64,000 nucleotides of DNA from Panulirus ornatus (Eukaryota > Arthropoda > Malacostraca > Decapoda > Palinuridae): positions 55,484,970 through 55,548,969 of the forward strand of contig NC_092238.1 of NCBI RefSeq assembly GCF_036320965.1, given 5' to 3'. The first letter of the stretch is position 1. Each line of letters opens with the position of its first letter. Positions 17,946 to 32,810 of the stretch are shown here, one piece after another. The notes under the pieces are model-generated. The model was not told the origin of the DNA. It saw only the letters and a program-made list of their open reading frames with translations, and did no database searches. The position numbers were made by a program, and so were the translations under genes.

Positions 17946-18485
17946 TTGACGTATGTATATGATGTTCTTTGCGTTTGGCCAACAAATGAAAATTTACAAA
18001 TGTTTCTCCCCTTACTTAACAATATATTACCTTCCATCAAATTTGCTGTAGAAAATGAAAATAATGGTATGTTACCATTTCTAGATTTCATGATCCATAG
18101 GCAAGGAAACAACTTTAAGTTTAGCATACACAGAAAACCCACCAATGTATGCTCATATATACATTATTACTCATCTTAACATGACAGAGTTAGATTATCA
18201 TCATTTCAATCCATGTTCCTTAGGGCATTGCGTATTTTTTGTCCAGAGTTTATTGATGATGATTTTGAGAAGATATATTCTAATGGATCTAAGTTAAAGT
18301 ACCCTAGATCTTTCACTAATAAATCTCTGAAGTTAGCAGAGAAATCATTTCATAGAGTTCAGTCTAAACCTCCCATTGACCCCAAGAATCTTTTAGTTTT
18401 CCCTTTATCAATAATTTCACTTTACTTCCCATGTTGCTTAAATCCTTTAATGAAAATGTTGCCATTACCAACAATATTGCTATAA
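17946..18485 (+). pseudogene. Penelope-like reverse transcriptase remnant
   Basis: The first piece (17946-18179) has the catalytic box in the form TYVYDVLCVWP, where PLEs normally read YVDD, so the first Asp is replaced by Tyr. It continues with LPSIKFAVENE, LPFLDFMIHR and SIHRKPTNV, all typical of PLE RTs. An in-frame TAA at 18177 interrupts it. The same frame then resumes with MFLRALRIFCPEFIDDDFEK and LKYPRSFTNKSLKLA. Without the YVDD aspartate and with a stop, it is inactive. Confidence 0.8.
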
Positions 18486-18850
18486 AGAATATCTTAATCA
18501 GAAACTCACCAGAAAATTCTCTTGGATGCAAATATAAAGTGCCATGTGGAAATTGTGATAAACTCTATGTTAGTCAGACTAGTAAGGATCTTTCTGTTAG
18601 ACTTAAGCAACATAAATATAGTGTAAGAACGGGACAAGAATCAAATGCCTTGCTTAATCACGTTCAAAACTATGATCGTTGTATTGACTGGAGTAATGCC
18701 ATTTCAGTTATTAACTCTATCACCAAGAGAAATATCATTGAATCTTCAATTATCTAAAACACAAAGAATTACAAACTTAATATCAGTGATGGTCTATACA
18801 AATTAGATAACTTTATTGTTGATAAGATTTGTAAAATGATAAGCTTATGA
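18431..18850 (+). pseudogene. Penelope-like GIY-YIG endonuclease remnant
   Basis: After a frameshift near 18430-18440 the frame reads NILIRNSPENSLGCKYKVPC, then GNCDKLYVSQTSKDLSVRLK and QHKYSVRTGQESNALLNHV. The CxYxxPC, YxxQT and RLKQH pattern is the GIY-YIG domain of PLEs. The usual Gly of YIGQT is Ser here (YVSQT). A TAA follows IIESSII at about 18757, yet the expected tail (LNISDGLYKLDNFIVDKICK) continues in the same frame to a stop near 18847, so the TAA is premature. Confidence 0.82.
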
Positions 18851-19019
18851 ACGCTCGCTGTATGTTTTGGACAATCACATGTTTACCAAATTGCATCCTA
18901 GCTTCGGGTCTTCGATGTATATCAACTGACTGTTATATTTCTCTCTTGTGTCTCTCCTGATGATGTGATTATTACATGAAAATGCAATTGGAGAACTTAT
19001 CGTGTTTCATTTTTCCCGC

Positions 19020-19418
19020 TGATGGCAATTTACCAAAATTAACTCTACAACGCGAAGGTATATGAATGCTAACAAAGTGCATATGGACGCGCACCTTCAT
19101 AGAACATACAATCCTCCGCCAGCCAGGATCGAACCTGTGACCCCTGTACAACAGGCGGGAGTGCTACCGAAAGTCTACGATCGCCCCTAATTGGGAAATG
19201 ATTATTCGAATGATATGTACTCGAATACCTTTGGTGTCAGTTCTTAAGTTGGTGATCAATGGGGTTACCACCGGTCATTTTTCCAGCAGGCTCACACGAC
19301 CAGCAGATAGCATTTTACCGAACCTAACTGTTCAAAGCGAAGGTATATGAATACGAACAAAGTGTATATGAACGCGCACTTTCATAGAACATACTAACAA
19401 TGATATGTACTTGAATAC

Positions 19419-19419
<1 letters not shown>
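19020..19419 (-). repeat. tRNA-derived SINE-like repeat with a second partial copy
   Basis: On the minus strand, 19188-19116 looks like a degenerate tRNA: a 5' GGGGCGATCG stretch, an A-box-like TAGACTTTCGGTAGC and a perfect B box (GGTTCGATCC, 19135-19126). It lacks a clean cloverleaf. The flanking block with GCGAAGGTATATGAAT and CATAGAACATAC (19051-19110) occurs again at 19337-19394, and ATGATATGTACT-GAATAC occurs at about 19210 and 19400. A tRNA-derived SINE or a related composite repeat is the best reading. Confidence 0.55.
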
Positions 19420-20469
<1,050 letters not shown>

Positions 20470-20728
20470 TATATTTATTTATTTTGCTTTGTCGCTGTCT
20501 CCCGCGTTAGCGAGGTAGCGCAAGCAAACAGACGAAAGAATGGCCCAACCCGCCCACATACACATGTATATGCATAAACGTCCACACACGCAAATATACA
20601 TACCTATACATCTCATTGTACACATATATATATACACACACAGACATATACACATATTCACATGTACATAATTCATACTGTCTGCCTTTATTTATTCCCA
20701 TCGCCACCCAGCCACACACAAAAAAAAT

Positions 20729-20731
<3 letters not shown>
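20470..20731 (-). mobile_element. LINE-A fragment 7, 3' UTR only
   Basis: About 260 bp of the long-type 3' UTR in minus orientation: GCTTTGTCGCTGTCTCCCGC through to the CTGCCTTTATTTATTCCC segment. It is cut off at an A-rich stretch next to (TA)n. No coding sequence. Confidence 0.92.
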
Positions 20732-20827
<96 letters not shown>

Positions 20828-20849
20828 GTATTTATATACATACAAATAT
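20732..20849. repeat. (TA)n array between fragments 7 and 8
   Basis: About 90 bp of pure (TA)n followed by TATGTATTTATATACATACA-type transition sequence. The same transition occurs at the right end of the array before fragment 7, suggesting fragments 7 and 8 share ancestry by local duplication. Confidence 0.93.
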
Positions 20850-21478
20850 ATATTTATTTATTTTGCTTTGTCGCTGTCTCCCGCGTTAGCGAGGTAGCGC
20901 AAGCAAACAGACGAAAGAATGGCCCAACCCGTCCACATACACATGCATATGCATAAACGTCCACACACGCAAATATACATACCTATACATCTCAATGTAC
21001 ACATATATATACACACACAAAAAAATATACACATATTCACAAGTACATAATTCATACTATCTGCCTTTATTTATTCCCATCACCAACCAGCCACACATGA
21101 AATAACCACCCCCTCCCCCCTCATGTGTGCAAGGCAGCGCTAGGAAAAGACAACAAAGGCACCATTCGTTCACACCCAGTCTCTAACTGTCATGTAATAA
21201 TGCAGTGAAACCACAGCTCCCTTTCCACATCCAAGCCCCACAGAACTTTCCATGGTTTACCCCAGACGCTTCACATGCCCTGGTTCAATCCATTGACAGC
21301 ACGTCGACCCCTGATACCACATCGTTCTACTTCACTCTATTCCTTGCACACCTTTCACCCTCCTGCATGTTCAGGCCCTGATCACTCAAAATCTTTTTCA
21401 CTACATCTTCCACCTCCAATTTGGTCTCCCACTTCTCCTCGTTCCCTCCATCTCTTTCACATATATTCTCTTGGTCAA

Positions 21479-22243
21479 TCATTTCTGACTCATTCTCTCC
21501 ATATGACCAAACCATTTCAAAACACCCTCTTCTGCTCTCTCAACCACACTCTTTTTATTTCCACACATCTCTCTTACCCTTACATTACTTACTCGATCAA
21601 ACAACCTCACACCACATATTGTCCTCAATAATCTCATTTCCAGTACATCCACCCTCCTGCGCACAGCTCTATCCATAGCCCACGCCTTGCAACCATAGTA
21701 CATTGTTGGAACCACTATTCCTTCAAACATACCCATTTTTGCTTTCCGAGATAATGTTCTCGACTTCCAAACATTCTTCAACGCTCCCAGAATTTTCGCC
21801 CCCTCCCCCACCCTATGATTCACTTCCGCTTCCATGGTTCCATCTGCTGCCAGATCCACTCCAATATATATAAAACACTTTACTTCCTCCAGATCCACTC
21901 CAATATATATAAAACACTTTACTTCCTCCTGTTTTTCTCCATTCAAACTTACCTCCCAATTGACTTGACCCTCAACCCTACGGTACCTAATAACCTTGCT
22001 CTTATTCATATTTACTCTTAACTTTCTTCTTTCACACACTTTACCAAACTCAGTCACCACCTTCTGCAGTTTTTCACATGAATCAGCCGCCAGCGATGTA
22101 TCATCAGCGAGCAACAACTGAGTCGCATCCCAAGTTCTCTCACCCACAACAGACTGCTTACTTGCCCCTCTTTCCAAAACTCTTGCATTCACCTTCATAA
22201 CAACCCCCTCCATAAACAAATTAAACAACCATGGAGACATCAC
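21479..22243 (-). pseudogene. LINE-A reverse transcriptase C-terminal half (copy 8)
   Basis: Open for 254 aa: [27 protein letters not shown] (motif C reads LADD), then EEVKCFIYIGVDL twice in a row from a 39-bp tandem duplication, then [15 protein letters not shown] and FGHMERM, ending early. A frame break near 22245 separates it from the N-terminal RT piece at 22250-22546. Confidence 0.86.
21852..21929. repeat. 39-bp tandem duplication inside the RT
   Basis: Two perfect copies of a 39-bp unit beginning AGATCCACTCCAATATATAT. It adds 13 residues in frame (EEVKCFIYIGVDL repeated) around RT motif E. Confidence 0.95.
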
Positions 22244-22249
22244 ACACCC

Positions 22250-22546
22250 CTACCACAAACCTACATTCACTGAGAACAAATCACTTTCCTCTCTTGCTAC
22301 ACGTACATATGCCTTACATCCTCGATAAAAACGTTTCACTGCTTCTAACAACTTGCATCCCACACCATATATTCTTAATACCTTCCACAGAGCATCTCTA
22401 TAAACTCTAACATATACCTTTTCGAGATCCATAAATACTACATGCAAATCATATACCTTCTCCAGATCCATAAATGATATATACAAATCCATTTGCTTTT
22501 CTAAGTATTTGTCACATACATTCTTCAAAGCAAACACCTGATCCAC
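22250..22546 (-). pseudogene. LINE-A RT motif A segment (copy 8)
   Basis: A 98-aa piece from [16 protein letters not shown] through the duplicated FMDLEKVY box to SVNVGLW, where a stop cuts motif B (LRQGC). Its neighbour 21479-22243 continues the RT. Confidence 0.8.
22412..22489. repeat. 39-bp diverged tandem duplication at RT motif A
   Basis: Two copies of a 39-bp unit: ATATACCTTTTCGAGATCCA and ATATACCTTCTCCAGATCCA and what follows. It duplicates the FMDLEKVY box that carries the motif A aspartate (DLYISFMDLEKVY then DLHVVFMDLEKVY on the minus strand). The copies differ at several positions, so it is older than the 21852 duplication or was reached by a different route. Confidence 0.88.
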
Positions 22547-22639
22547 AAAACCTCTACCACTTCTGAAACCTCACTCCTTTTCACCTATCTGATGCTCTGT
22601 ACATGCCTTCACCCTCTCAATCAATAACATCCCATATAA

Positions 22640-24320
22640 TTAACCAGGAATACTCAACAAACTTATACCTCTGCAATTTGAGCACTCACTCTTATCCCCT
22701 TTGACTTTGTACAATTGCACTATGAAAGCATTCTGCCAATCCTGAGGCATCTCACCATGAATCATACATAAATCTAATAACCTTACGAACCATCCAAGAA
22801 TACAGTCACCCCCATTTTTAATAAATTCCCCTGCAATACCATCCAAACCTGCTGCCTTGCCGGCTTTCATCTTCCGCAAAGCTTTTACTACCTCTTGTCG
22901 CCTTACCATATCATTTTCCCTAACCCTCTCACTTTGCACACTATCTCGACCAAAACACCCTATATCTGCCACTCTATCATCAAACACATTCAACAAACCT
23001 TCATGATACTCACTCCATCTCCCTCTCACATCACCACTACTTGTTATCACCTCCCCATTTGCCCACTTCACTGAAGTTCCCATTTTCTCCCTTGTCTTAT
23101 GCACTTTATTTACCTCCTTCCAAAACATCTTTTTATTCTCCCTAAAAATTAATGATACTCTCTCACCCCAAATCTCCTTTCCCCTCTTTTTCACCTCTTG
23201 CACCTTTCTTTTGACCTCCTGCTTCATTCTTTTATACATCTCTCACTCATTTGCCTTTTTGTCCCCTGCAAAAATCGTCCAAATGCCTCTCTCTTCTCTT
23301 TCACTAATAATCTTAGTTTATCATCCCACCACTCGCTACCCTTTCTAATCAAACCACCTCCCACACTTTTCATGCCACAAGCATCTTTTGCGCAAGCCAT
23401 CACTGCTTCCATAAATACATCCCATTCCTCCTCCACTCCCCTTACCTCCTTTGTTCTCACCTTTTTCCATTCTGTACTCAGTTTCTCCTGATACTTCCTC
23501 ACACATGTCTCCTCCCCAAGTTTACTTACTCTCACCACTCTCTTCACCCCATTATTCTCTTTTCTTTTCTGAAAACCCCTACAAATCTTCACCTTCGCCT
23601 CCAGAAGATAATGATCAGACATCATTCCAGTTGCACCTCTCTTCACATTAACATCCAAAAGTTTCTCTTTCGTGCGCCCATCAATTAACACGTAATCCAA
23701 TAACGCTCTCTGGCCATCTCTCCTACTTAGATAGTTATACTTATATATATTTCGCTTTTCAAACCAGGTATTCCCAATCACCAGTCCTTTTTCAGCACAT
23801 AAATCTATTAGCTCTTCACCATTTCCATTTACAAAACTGAACACCCCATGTTTACCAATTTTTCCCTCAACCGCCACATTACTCACTTTTGCATTGAAAT
23901 CACCCATCACTATATCCTAGAATCGTCCATCAAAACCACTAACACACTCATTCAGCTTCTCCCAAAACACGTGTCTCTCATGATCTCTCTTCTCATGACA
24001 GGTGCATATGCACCAATAATCACCCATCTCTCTCCATCAACTTTCAGTTTTACCCATATCAATCTAGAATTTATTTTCTTACACTCTATCACATACTCCA
24101 ACAAATCCTGTTTCAGAAGTAGAGCTATTCTTTCCCTTGCTCTTGTCCTCTCACTAACCCCTGACTTTACTCCCAAGACATTCCCAAACCACTCTTCCTC
24201 TTTACCCTTGAGCGTCGTTTCAATCAGAGCCAAAACATCCATGTTCCTTTCCTCAAACATAATACCTATCTCTCCTTTTTTCTCATCTTTGTTACATCCA
24301 CACACATTTAGACACCCCAA
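22640..24320 (-). pseudogene. LINE-A endonuclease and linker (copy 8)
   Basis: Three pieces: 23952-24320 (CGCNKDEKKGEIG, LALIETTLKG), 23224-23910 (MMGDFNAKVSNVAVEGKIGK, LLDYVLIDGRTKEKLLDVNV, MSDHYLLEAKV) and 22640-23239 (linker, [20 protein letters not shown]). The GDFN and SDH catalytic residues are intact in the 228-aa middle piece. The SETK box is changed to IETT. Breaks near 23915 and at 22640 keep it from forming one protein. Confidence 0.86.
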
Positions 24321-24491
24321 TCTGAGCCTTCGAGGAGGATGAGCAGTCCCCGCGTAACTCCTTCAGTTTCCCCTTTTAGAAAGTTAAATACAAGGAGGGG
24401 ATGGTTTCTAGCCCCCCTCTCCCGTCCCCTTTATTCGCCTTCTACGACAAATGAGGAAAGCGTGGGAAGTAATCCTTCTCCCCTATCCCTG

Positions 24492-24493
<2 letters not shown>

Positions 24494-24559
<66 letters not shown>
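24494..24559. repeat. (TA)n array between copies 8 and 9
   Basis: A pure (TA)n tract of 66 bp joining the 5' head of minus-strand copy 8 to the poly-T (3' end) of minus-strand copy 9. The two copies are in tandem head-to-tail orientation. Confidence 0.96.
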
Positions 24560-24573
<14 letters not shown>

Positions 24574-26083
24574 CTTTTTTTTTTATACTTTGTCGCTGTC
24601 TCCCGCGTTTGCGAGGTAGCGCAAGGAAACAGACGAAAGAAATGGCCCAACCCCCCCCCCATACACATGTACATAAACACGTCCACACACGCAAATATAC
24701 ATACCTACACAGCTTTCCATGGTTTACCCCAGACGCTTCACATGCCTTGATTCAATCCACTGACAGCACGTCAACCCCTGTATACCACATCGCTCCAATT
24801 CACTCTATTCCTTGCCCTCCTTTCACCCTCCTGCATGTTCAGGCCCCGATCACACAAAATCTTTTTCACTCCATCTTTCCACCTCCAATTTGGTCTCCCT
24901 CTTCTCCTCGTTCCCTCCACCTCCGACACATATATCCTCTTGGTCAATCTTTCCTCACTCATTCTCTCCATGTGCCCAAACCATTTCAAAACACCCTCTT
25001 CTGCTCTCTCAACCACGCTCTTTTTATTTCCACACATCTCTCTTACCCTTACGTTACTCACTCGATCAAACCACCTCACACCACACATTGTCCTCAAACA
25101 TCTCATTTCCAGCACATCCATCCTCCTGCGCACAACTCTATCCATAGCCCACGCCTCGCAACCATACAACATTGTTGGAACCACTATTCCTTCAAACATA
25201 CCCATTTTTGCTTTCCGAGATAATGTTCTCGACTTCCACACATTTTTCAAGGCTCCCAAAATTTTCGCCCCCTCCCCCACCCTATGATCCACTTCCGCTT
25301 CCATGGTTCCATCCGCTGACAGATCCACTCCCAGATATCTAAAACACTTCACTTCCTCCAGTTTTTCTCCATTCAAACTCACCTCCCAATTGACTTGACC
25401 CTCAACCCTAATGTACCTAATAACCTTGCTCTTATTCACATTTACTCTTAACTTTCTTCTTTCACACAGTTTACCAAACTCAGTCACCAGCTTCTGTAGT
25501 TTCTCACATGAATCAGCCACCAGCGCTGTATCATCAGCGAACAACTGACTCACTTCCCAGGCTCTCTCATCCCCAACAGACTTCACCCCATGTATACCAA
25601 TTATTCCCTCAACTGCCACATTTCTCACCTTTGCATTCAAATCACCCATCACTATAACCCGGTCTCGTGCATGAAAACCACGAACACACTCATTCAGCTG
25701 CTCCCAAAACACTTGCCTCTCATGATCTTTCTTCTCATGCCCAGGTGCATATGCACCAATAATCACCCACCTCTCTCCATCAACTTTCAGTTTTACCCAT
25801 ATTAATCGAGAATTTACTTTCTTACATTCTATCACATACTCCCACAACTCCTGTTTCAGGAGTATTGCTACTCCTTCCCTTGCTCTTGTCCTCTCACTAA
25901 CCCCTGACTTTACTCCCCAGACATTCCCAAACCACTCTTCCCCTTTACCCTTGAGCTTCGTTTCACTCAGAGCCAGAACATCCAGGTTCCTTTCCTCAAA
26001 CATGCTACCTATCTCTCCTTTTTTCACATCTTGGTTACATCCATACACATTTAGGCACCCCACTCTGAGCCTTCGAGGAGGAT
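24560..26083 (-). mobile_element. LINE-A copy 9, short 3' UTR, internally deleted
   Basis: Minus strand. A poly-T run and short 3' UTR (24560-24770) precede the RT C-terminal part (24771-25585), which is joined directly to the N-terminal part of the endonuclease (25586-26060). The copy ends at the last bases of the 5' UTR at 26083. The middle of the element (endonuclease end, linker, RT motifs A and B) is missing. Confidence 0.92.
24771..26080 (-). CDS. in-frame endonuclease / RT C-terminus fusion from internal deletion
   Basis: One open frame. Reading from the right it gives LNVYGCNQDVKKGEIGSM, LALSETKLKG, WVIIGAYAPGHEKKDHERQV and VIVMGDLNAKV, then GIIGIHGV fused to [43 protein letters not shown] and RGRPNWRW to the natural stop. 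The deletion junction is near 25586 and shares about 2-3 nt between the two sides. The SDH end of the endonuclease and RT motifs A and B are absent. The frame stays open further right (to 26570) only because it runs antisense through copy 10; that part is not coding. Confidence 0.82.
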
Positions 26084-26124
26084 GAAAGGGTAGTGAGTGG
26101 TGGGATGAAGAAGTAAGAGTATTA

Positions 26125-27570
26125 GTGAAAGAGAAGAGAGAGGCATTTGGACGATTTTTGCAGGGAAAAAATGCAATTGAGTGGGAGATGTATAAAAGAA
26201 AGAGACAGGAGGTCAAGAAAAAGGTGCAAGAGGTGAAAAAAAGGGCAAATGAGAGTTGGGGTGAGAGAGTATCATTAAATTTTAGGGAGAATAAAAAGAT
26301 GTTCTGGAAGGAGGTAAATAAAGTGCGTAAGACAAGAGAGCAAATGGGAACTTCAGTGAAGGGCGCAAATGGTGAGGTGATAACAAGTAGTGGTGATGTG
26401 AGAAGAAGATGGAGTGAGTATTTTGAAGGTTTGTTCAATGTGTTTGATGATAGAGTGGCAGATATAGGGTGTTTTGGTCGAGGGTGTGTGCAAAGTGCGA
26501 GGGTTAGGGAAAATGATTTGGTAAAGAGAGAAGCTGTAGTAAAAGCTTTGCGGAAGATGAAAGCCGGCAAGGCAGCAGGTTTAGATGGTATTGCAGTGGA
26601 ATTTATTAAAGAAGGGGGTGACTGTATTATTGATTGGTTGGTAAGGTTATTTAATGTATGTATGACTCATGGTGAGGTGCCTGAGGACTGGCGGAATGCG
26701 TGCATAGTGCCATTGTGCAAATGCAAAGAGGATAAGAGTGAGTGCTCAAATTACAGAGGTATAAGTTTGTTGAGTATTCCTGGTAAATTATATGGGAGGG
26801 TATTGATTGAGAGGGTGAAGGCATGTACAGAGCATCATATTGGGGAAGAGCAGTGTGGTTTCAGAAGTTGTAGAGGATGTGTGGATCAGGTGTTTGCTTT
26901 GAAGAATGTATGTGACAAATACTTAGAAAAGCAAATGGATTTGTATATATCATTTATGGATCTGGAGAAGGCATATGATAGAGTTTATAGAGATGCTCTG
27001 TAGAAGGTATTAAGAATATATGGTGTGGGAGGCAAGTTGTTAGAAGCAGTGAAAAGTTTTTATCGAGGATGTAAGGCATGTGTACGTGTAGGAAGAGAGG
27101 AAAGTGATTGGTTCTCAGTGAATGTAGGTTTGCGGCAGGGGTGTGTGATGTCTCCATGGTTGTTTAATTTGTTTATGGATTGGGTTGTTAGGGAGGTGAA
27201 TGCAAGAGTTTTGGAAAGAGGGCCAAGTATAAAGTCTGTTGTGGATGAGAGAGCTTGGGAAGTGAGTCAGTTGTTGTTCGCTGATGATATAGCGCTGGTG
27301 GCTGATTCATGTGAGAAACTGCAGAAGCTGGTGACTGAGTTTGGTAAAGAGTGTGAAAGAAGAAAGTTAAGAGTAAATGCGAATAAGATCAAGGTAAATA
27401 GGTACAGTACGGTTGAGGGTCAAGTCAATTGGGAGGAAAGTTTGAAAGGAACAAAACTGGAGGAAGTAAACTGGTTTAGATATCTGGAAGTGGATCTGGC
27501 AGCGGATGGAACCATGGAAGCGGAAGTGGATCATAGGGTGGGGAGGGGGCGAAAATCCTGGGAGACTTGA
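26125..27570 (+). pseudogene. LINE-A linker and reverse transcriptase (copy 10)
   Basis: Two open pieces in adjacent positions: 26125-27003 (292 aa; linker, [38 protein letters not shown]) and 27025-27570 (181 aa; [45 protein letters not shown]). A TAG at 27001 separates them in the same frame (WKV to a stop), and a 1-nt loss near 27540 ends the second. Catalytic motifs A, B and C are all present. Confidence 0.88.
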
Positions 27571-27655
27571 AGAATGTGTGGAAGTCGAGAACATTATCTC
27601 GGAGAGCAAAAATGGGTATGTTTGAAGTAATAGTGGTTCCAACAATGTTGTATGG

Positions 27656-28022
27656 TTGCGAGGCGTGGGTATGGATAGAGTTGTGCGCAGGATGATGGAT
27701 TTGCTGGAAATGAGATGTTTGAGGACAATGTGTGGTGTGAGATGGTTTGATCGAGTAAGTAACGTAAGGGTAAGAAAGATGCGTGGAAATAAAAAGAGCG
27801 TGGTTGAGAGAGGAGAAGAGGGTGTTGTGAAATGGTTTGGGCACATGGAGAGAATGAGTGAGGAAAGATTGACCAAGAGAATATATGTGTCGGAGGTGGA
27901 GGGAACGAGGAGAAGTGGGAGACACAATTGTAGGTGGAAAGATGGAGTGAAAAAGATTTTGTGTGATCGGAGCCTGAACATGCAGGAGGGTGAAAGGAGG
28001 ACCAGGAATAGAGTGACTTGGA
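27656..28022 (+). pseudogene. LINE-A C-terminal domain (copy 10)
   Basis: Continues copy 10 after the frameshift: [60 protein letters not shown]. The frame runs past the strand-switch junction at 28022 into antisense sequence, which is not coding. Confidence 0.8.
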
Positions 28023-32543
<4,521 letters not shown>

Positions 32544-32546
32544 TAT

Positions 32547-32576
32547 CTATCTATCTATCTATCTATCTACCTATAT
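32547..32576. repeat. (TATC)n microsatellite
   Basis: Seven CTAT units at the junction between copy 14 and the next repeat. It is a tetranucleotide where most other junctions carry (TA)n. Confidence 0.93.
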
Positions 32577-32800
32577 ATGCCTGGGGATGAGGAGAAAGAA
32601 TACTTCCCACGTTCTCCTTGCATGTCGTAGAAGGCGACAAAAAGGGGAGGGAGCGGCGGGCTGGAAATCCTCCCCTATCGTTTTGAATTTTCCAAAAGAA
32701 GGGACAGAAAAGGTGGCCAGGTAAGGATATTCCCTCAAAGGCTCAGTCCTCTGTTCTTAATGCTACTTCGCCATCGTGGGAAGTGGCAAATATGTATGAT
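32577..32800 (+). mobile_element. short nonautonomous repeat sharing the LINE-A 5' head
   Basis: Starts TGCCTGGGGATGAGGAGAAA, followed by CTTCCCACG and GTCGTAGAAGGCGAC, the same head as LINE-A. It then diverges: TTTTGAATTTTCCAAAAGAA, GGACAGAAAAGGTGGCCAGG, TATTCCCTCAAAGGCTCAGT, CTCTGTTCTTAATGCTACTT and CGCCATCGTGGGAAGTGGCA. It has no coding capacity. A second, opposite-strand example lies at 52053-52183. Confidence 0.72.
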
Positions 32801-32810
32801 ATACGGGTGT

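Larger units (their letters stand above)
17885..19010 (+). mobile_element. Penelope-like element (PLE), 5'-truncated
   Basis: The 3' half of a Penelope-like retroelement: the RT end, then a GIY-YIG endonuclease. The coding region starts near 17885 (FFQTKLLKDILPSN) and reaches a C-terminus near 18849 (GLYKLDNFIVDKICKM). A short 3' region containing CCTGATGATGTGATTATTAC follows. PLEs differ from LINEs by this endonuclease type. The upstream RT motifs are absent, and the reading frame carries two in-frame stops and one frameshift. Confidence 0.82.
20850..24493 (-). mobile_element. LINE-A copy 8, full length, long 3' UTR
   Basis: A full-length minus-strand copy of about 3.64 kb. The 3' UTR is at the left (20850-21270), RT at 21275-22640, linker at 22640-23240, endonuclease at 23224-24320 and 5' UTR to 24493, where the GGGATAGGGG head meets (TA)n. 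Two 39-bp in-frame tandem duplications lie in the RT (21852-21929 and 22412-22489). Confidence 0.94.
26084..28022 (+). mobile_element. LINE-A copy 10, truncated at both ends
   Basis: Plus strand. Begins in the linker region (GSEWWDEEVR) directly against the head of minus-strand copy 9. It runs through the RT and stops after ARNRVTWS-type sequence at 28022, before the 3' UTR, where the strand flips to copy 11. There is no (TA)n at either junction, so these are rearrangement junctions, not insertion ends. Confidence 0.9.

Noticed and set aside
19116..19188. A functional tRNA gene
   Set aside because: B box present, but stems do not pair into a proper cloverleaf and it lies in a duplicated repeat; SINE-like origin is more likely.
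26084..28022. Twin-priming 5' inversion linking copies 9 and 10 as one insertion
   Set aside because: Copy 10 contains sequence downstream of what copy 9 retains, in the wrong order for a twin-priming product, and the two belong to different degrees of decay.
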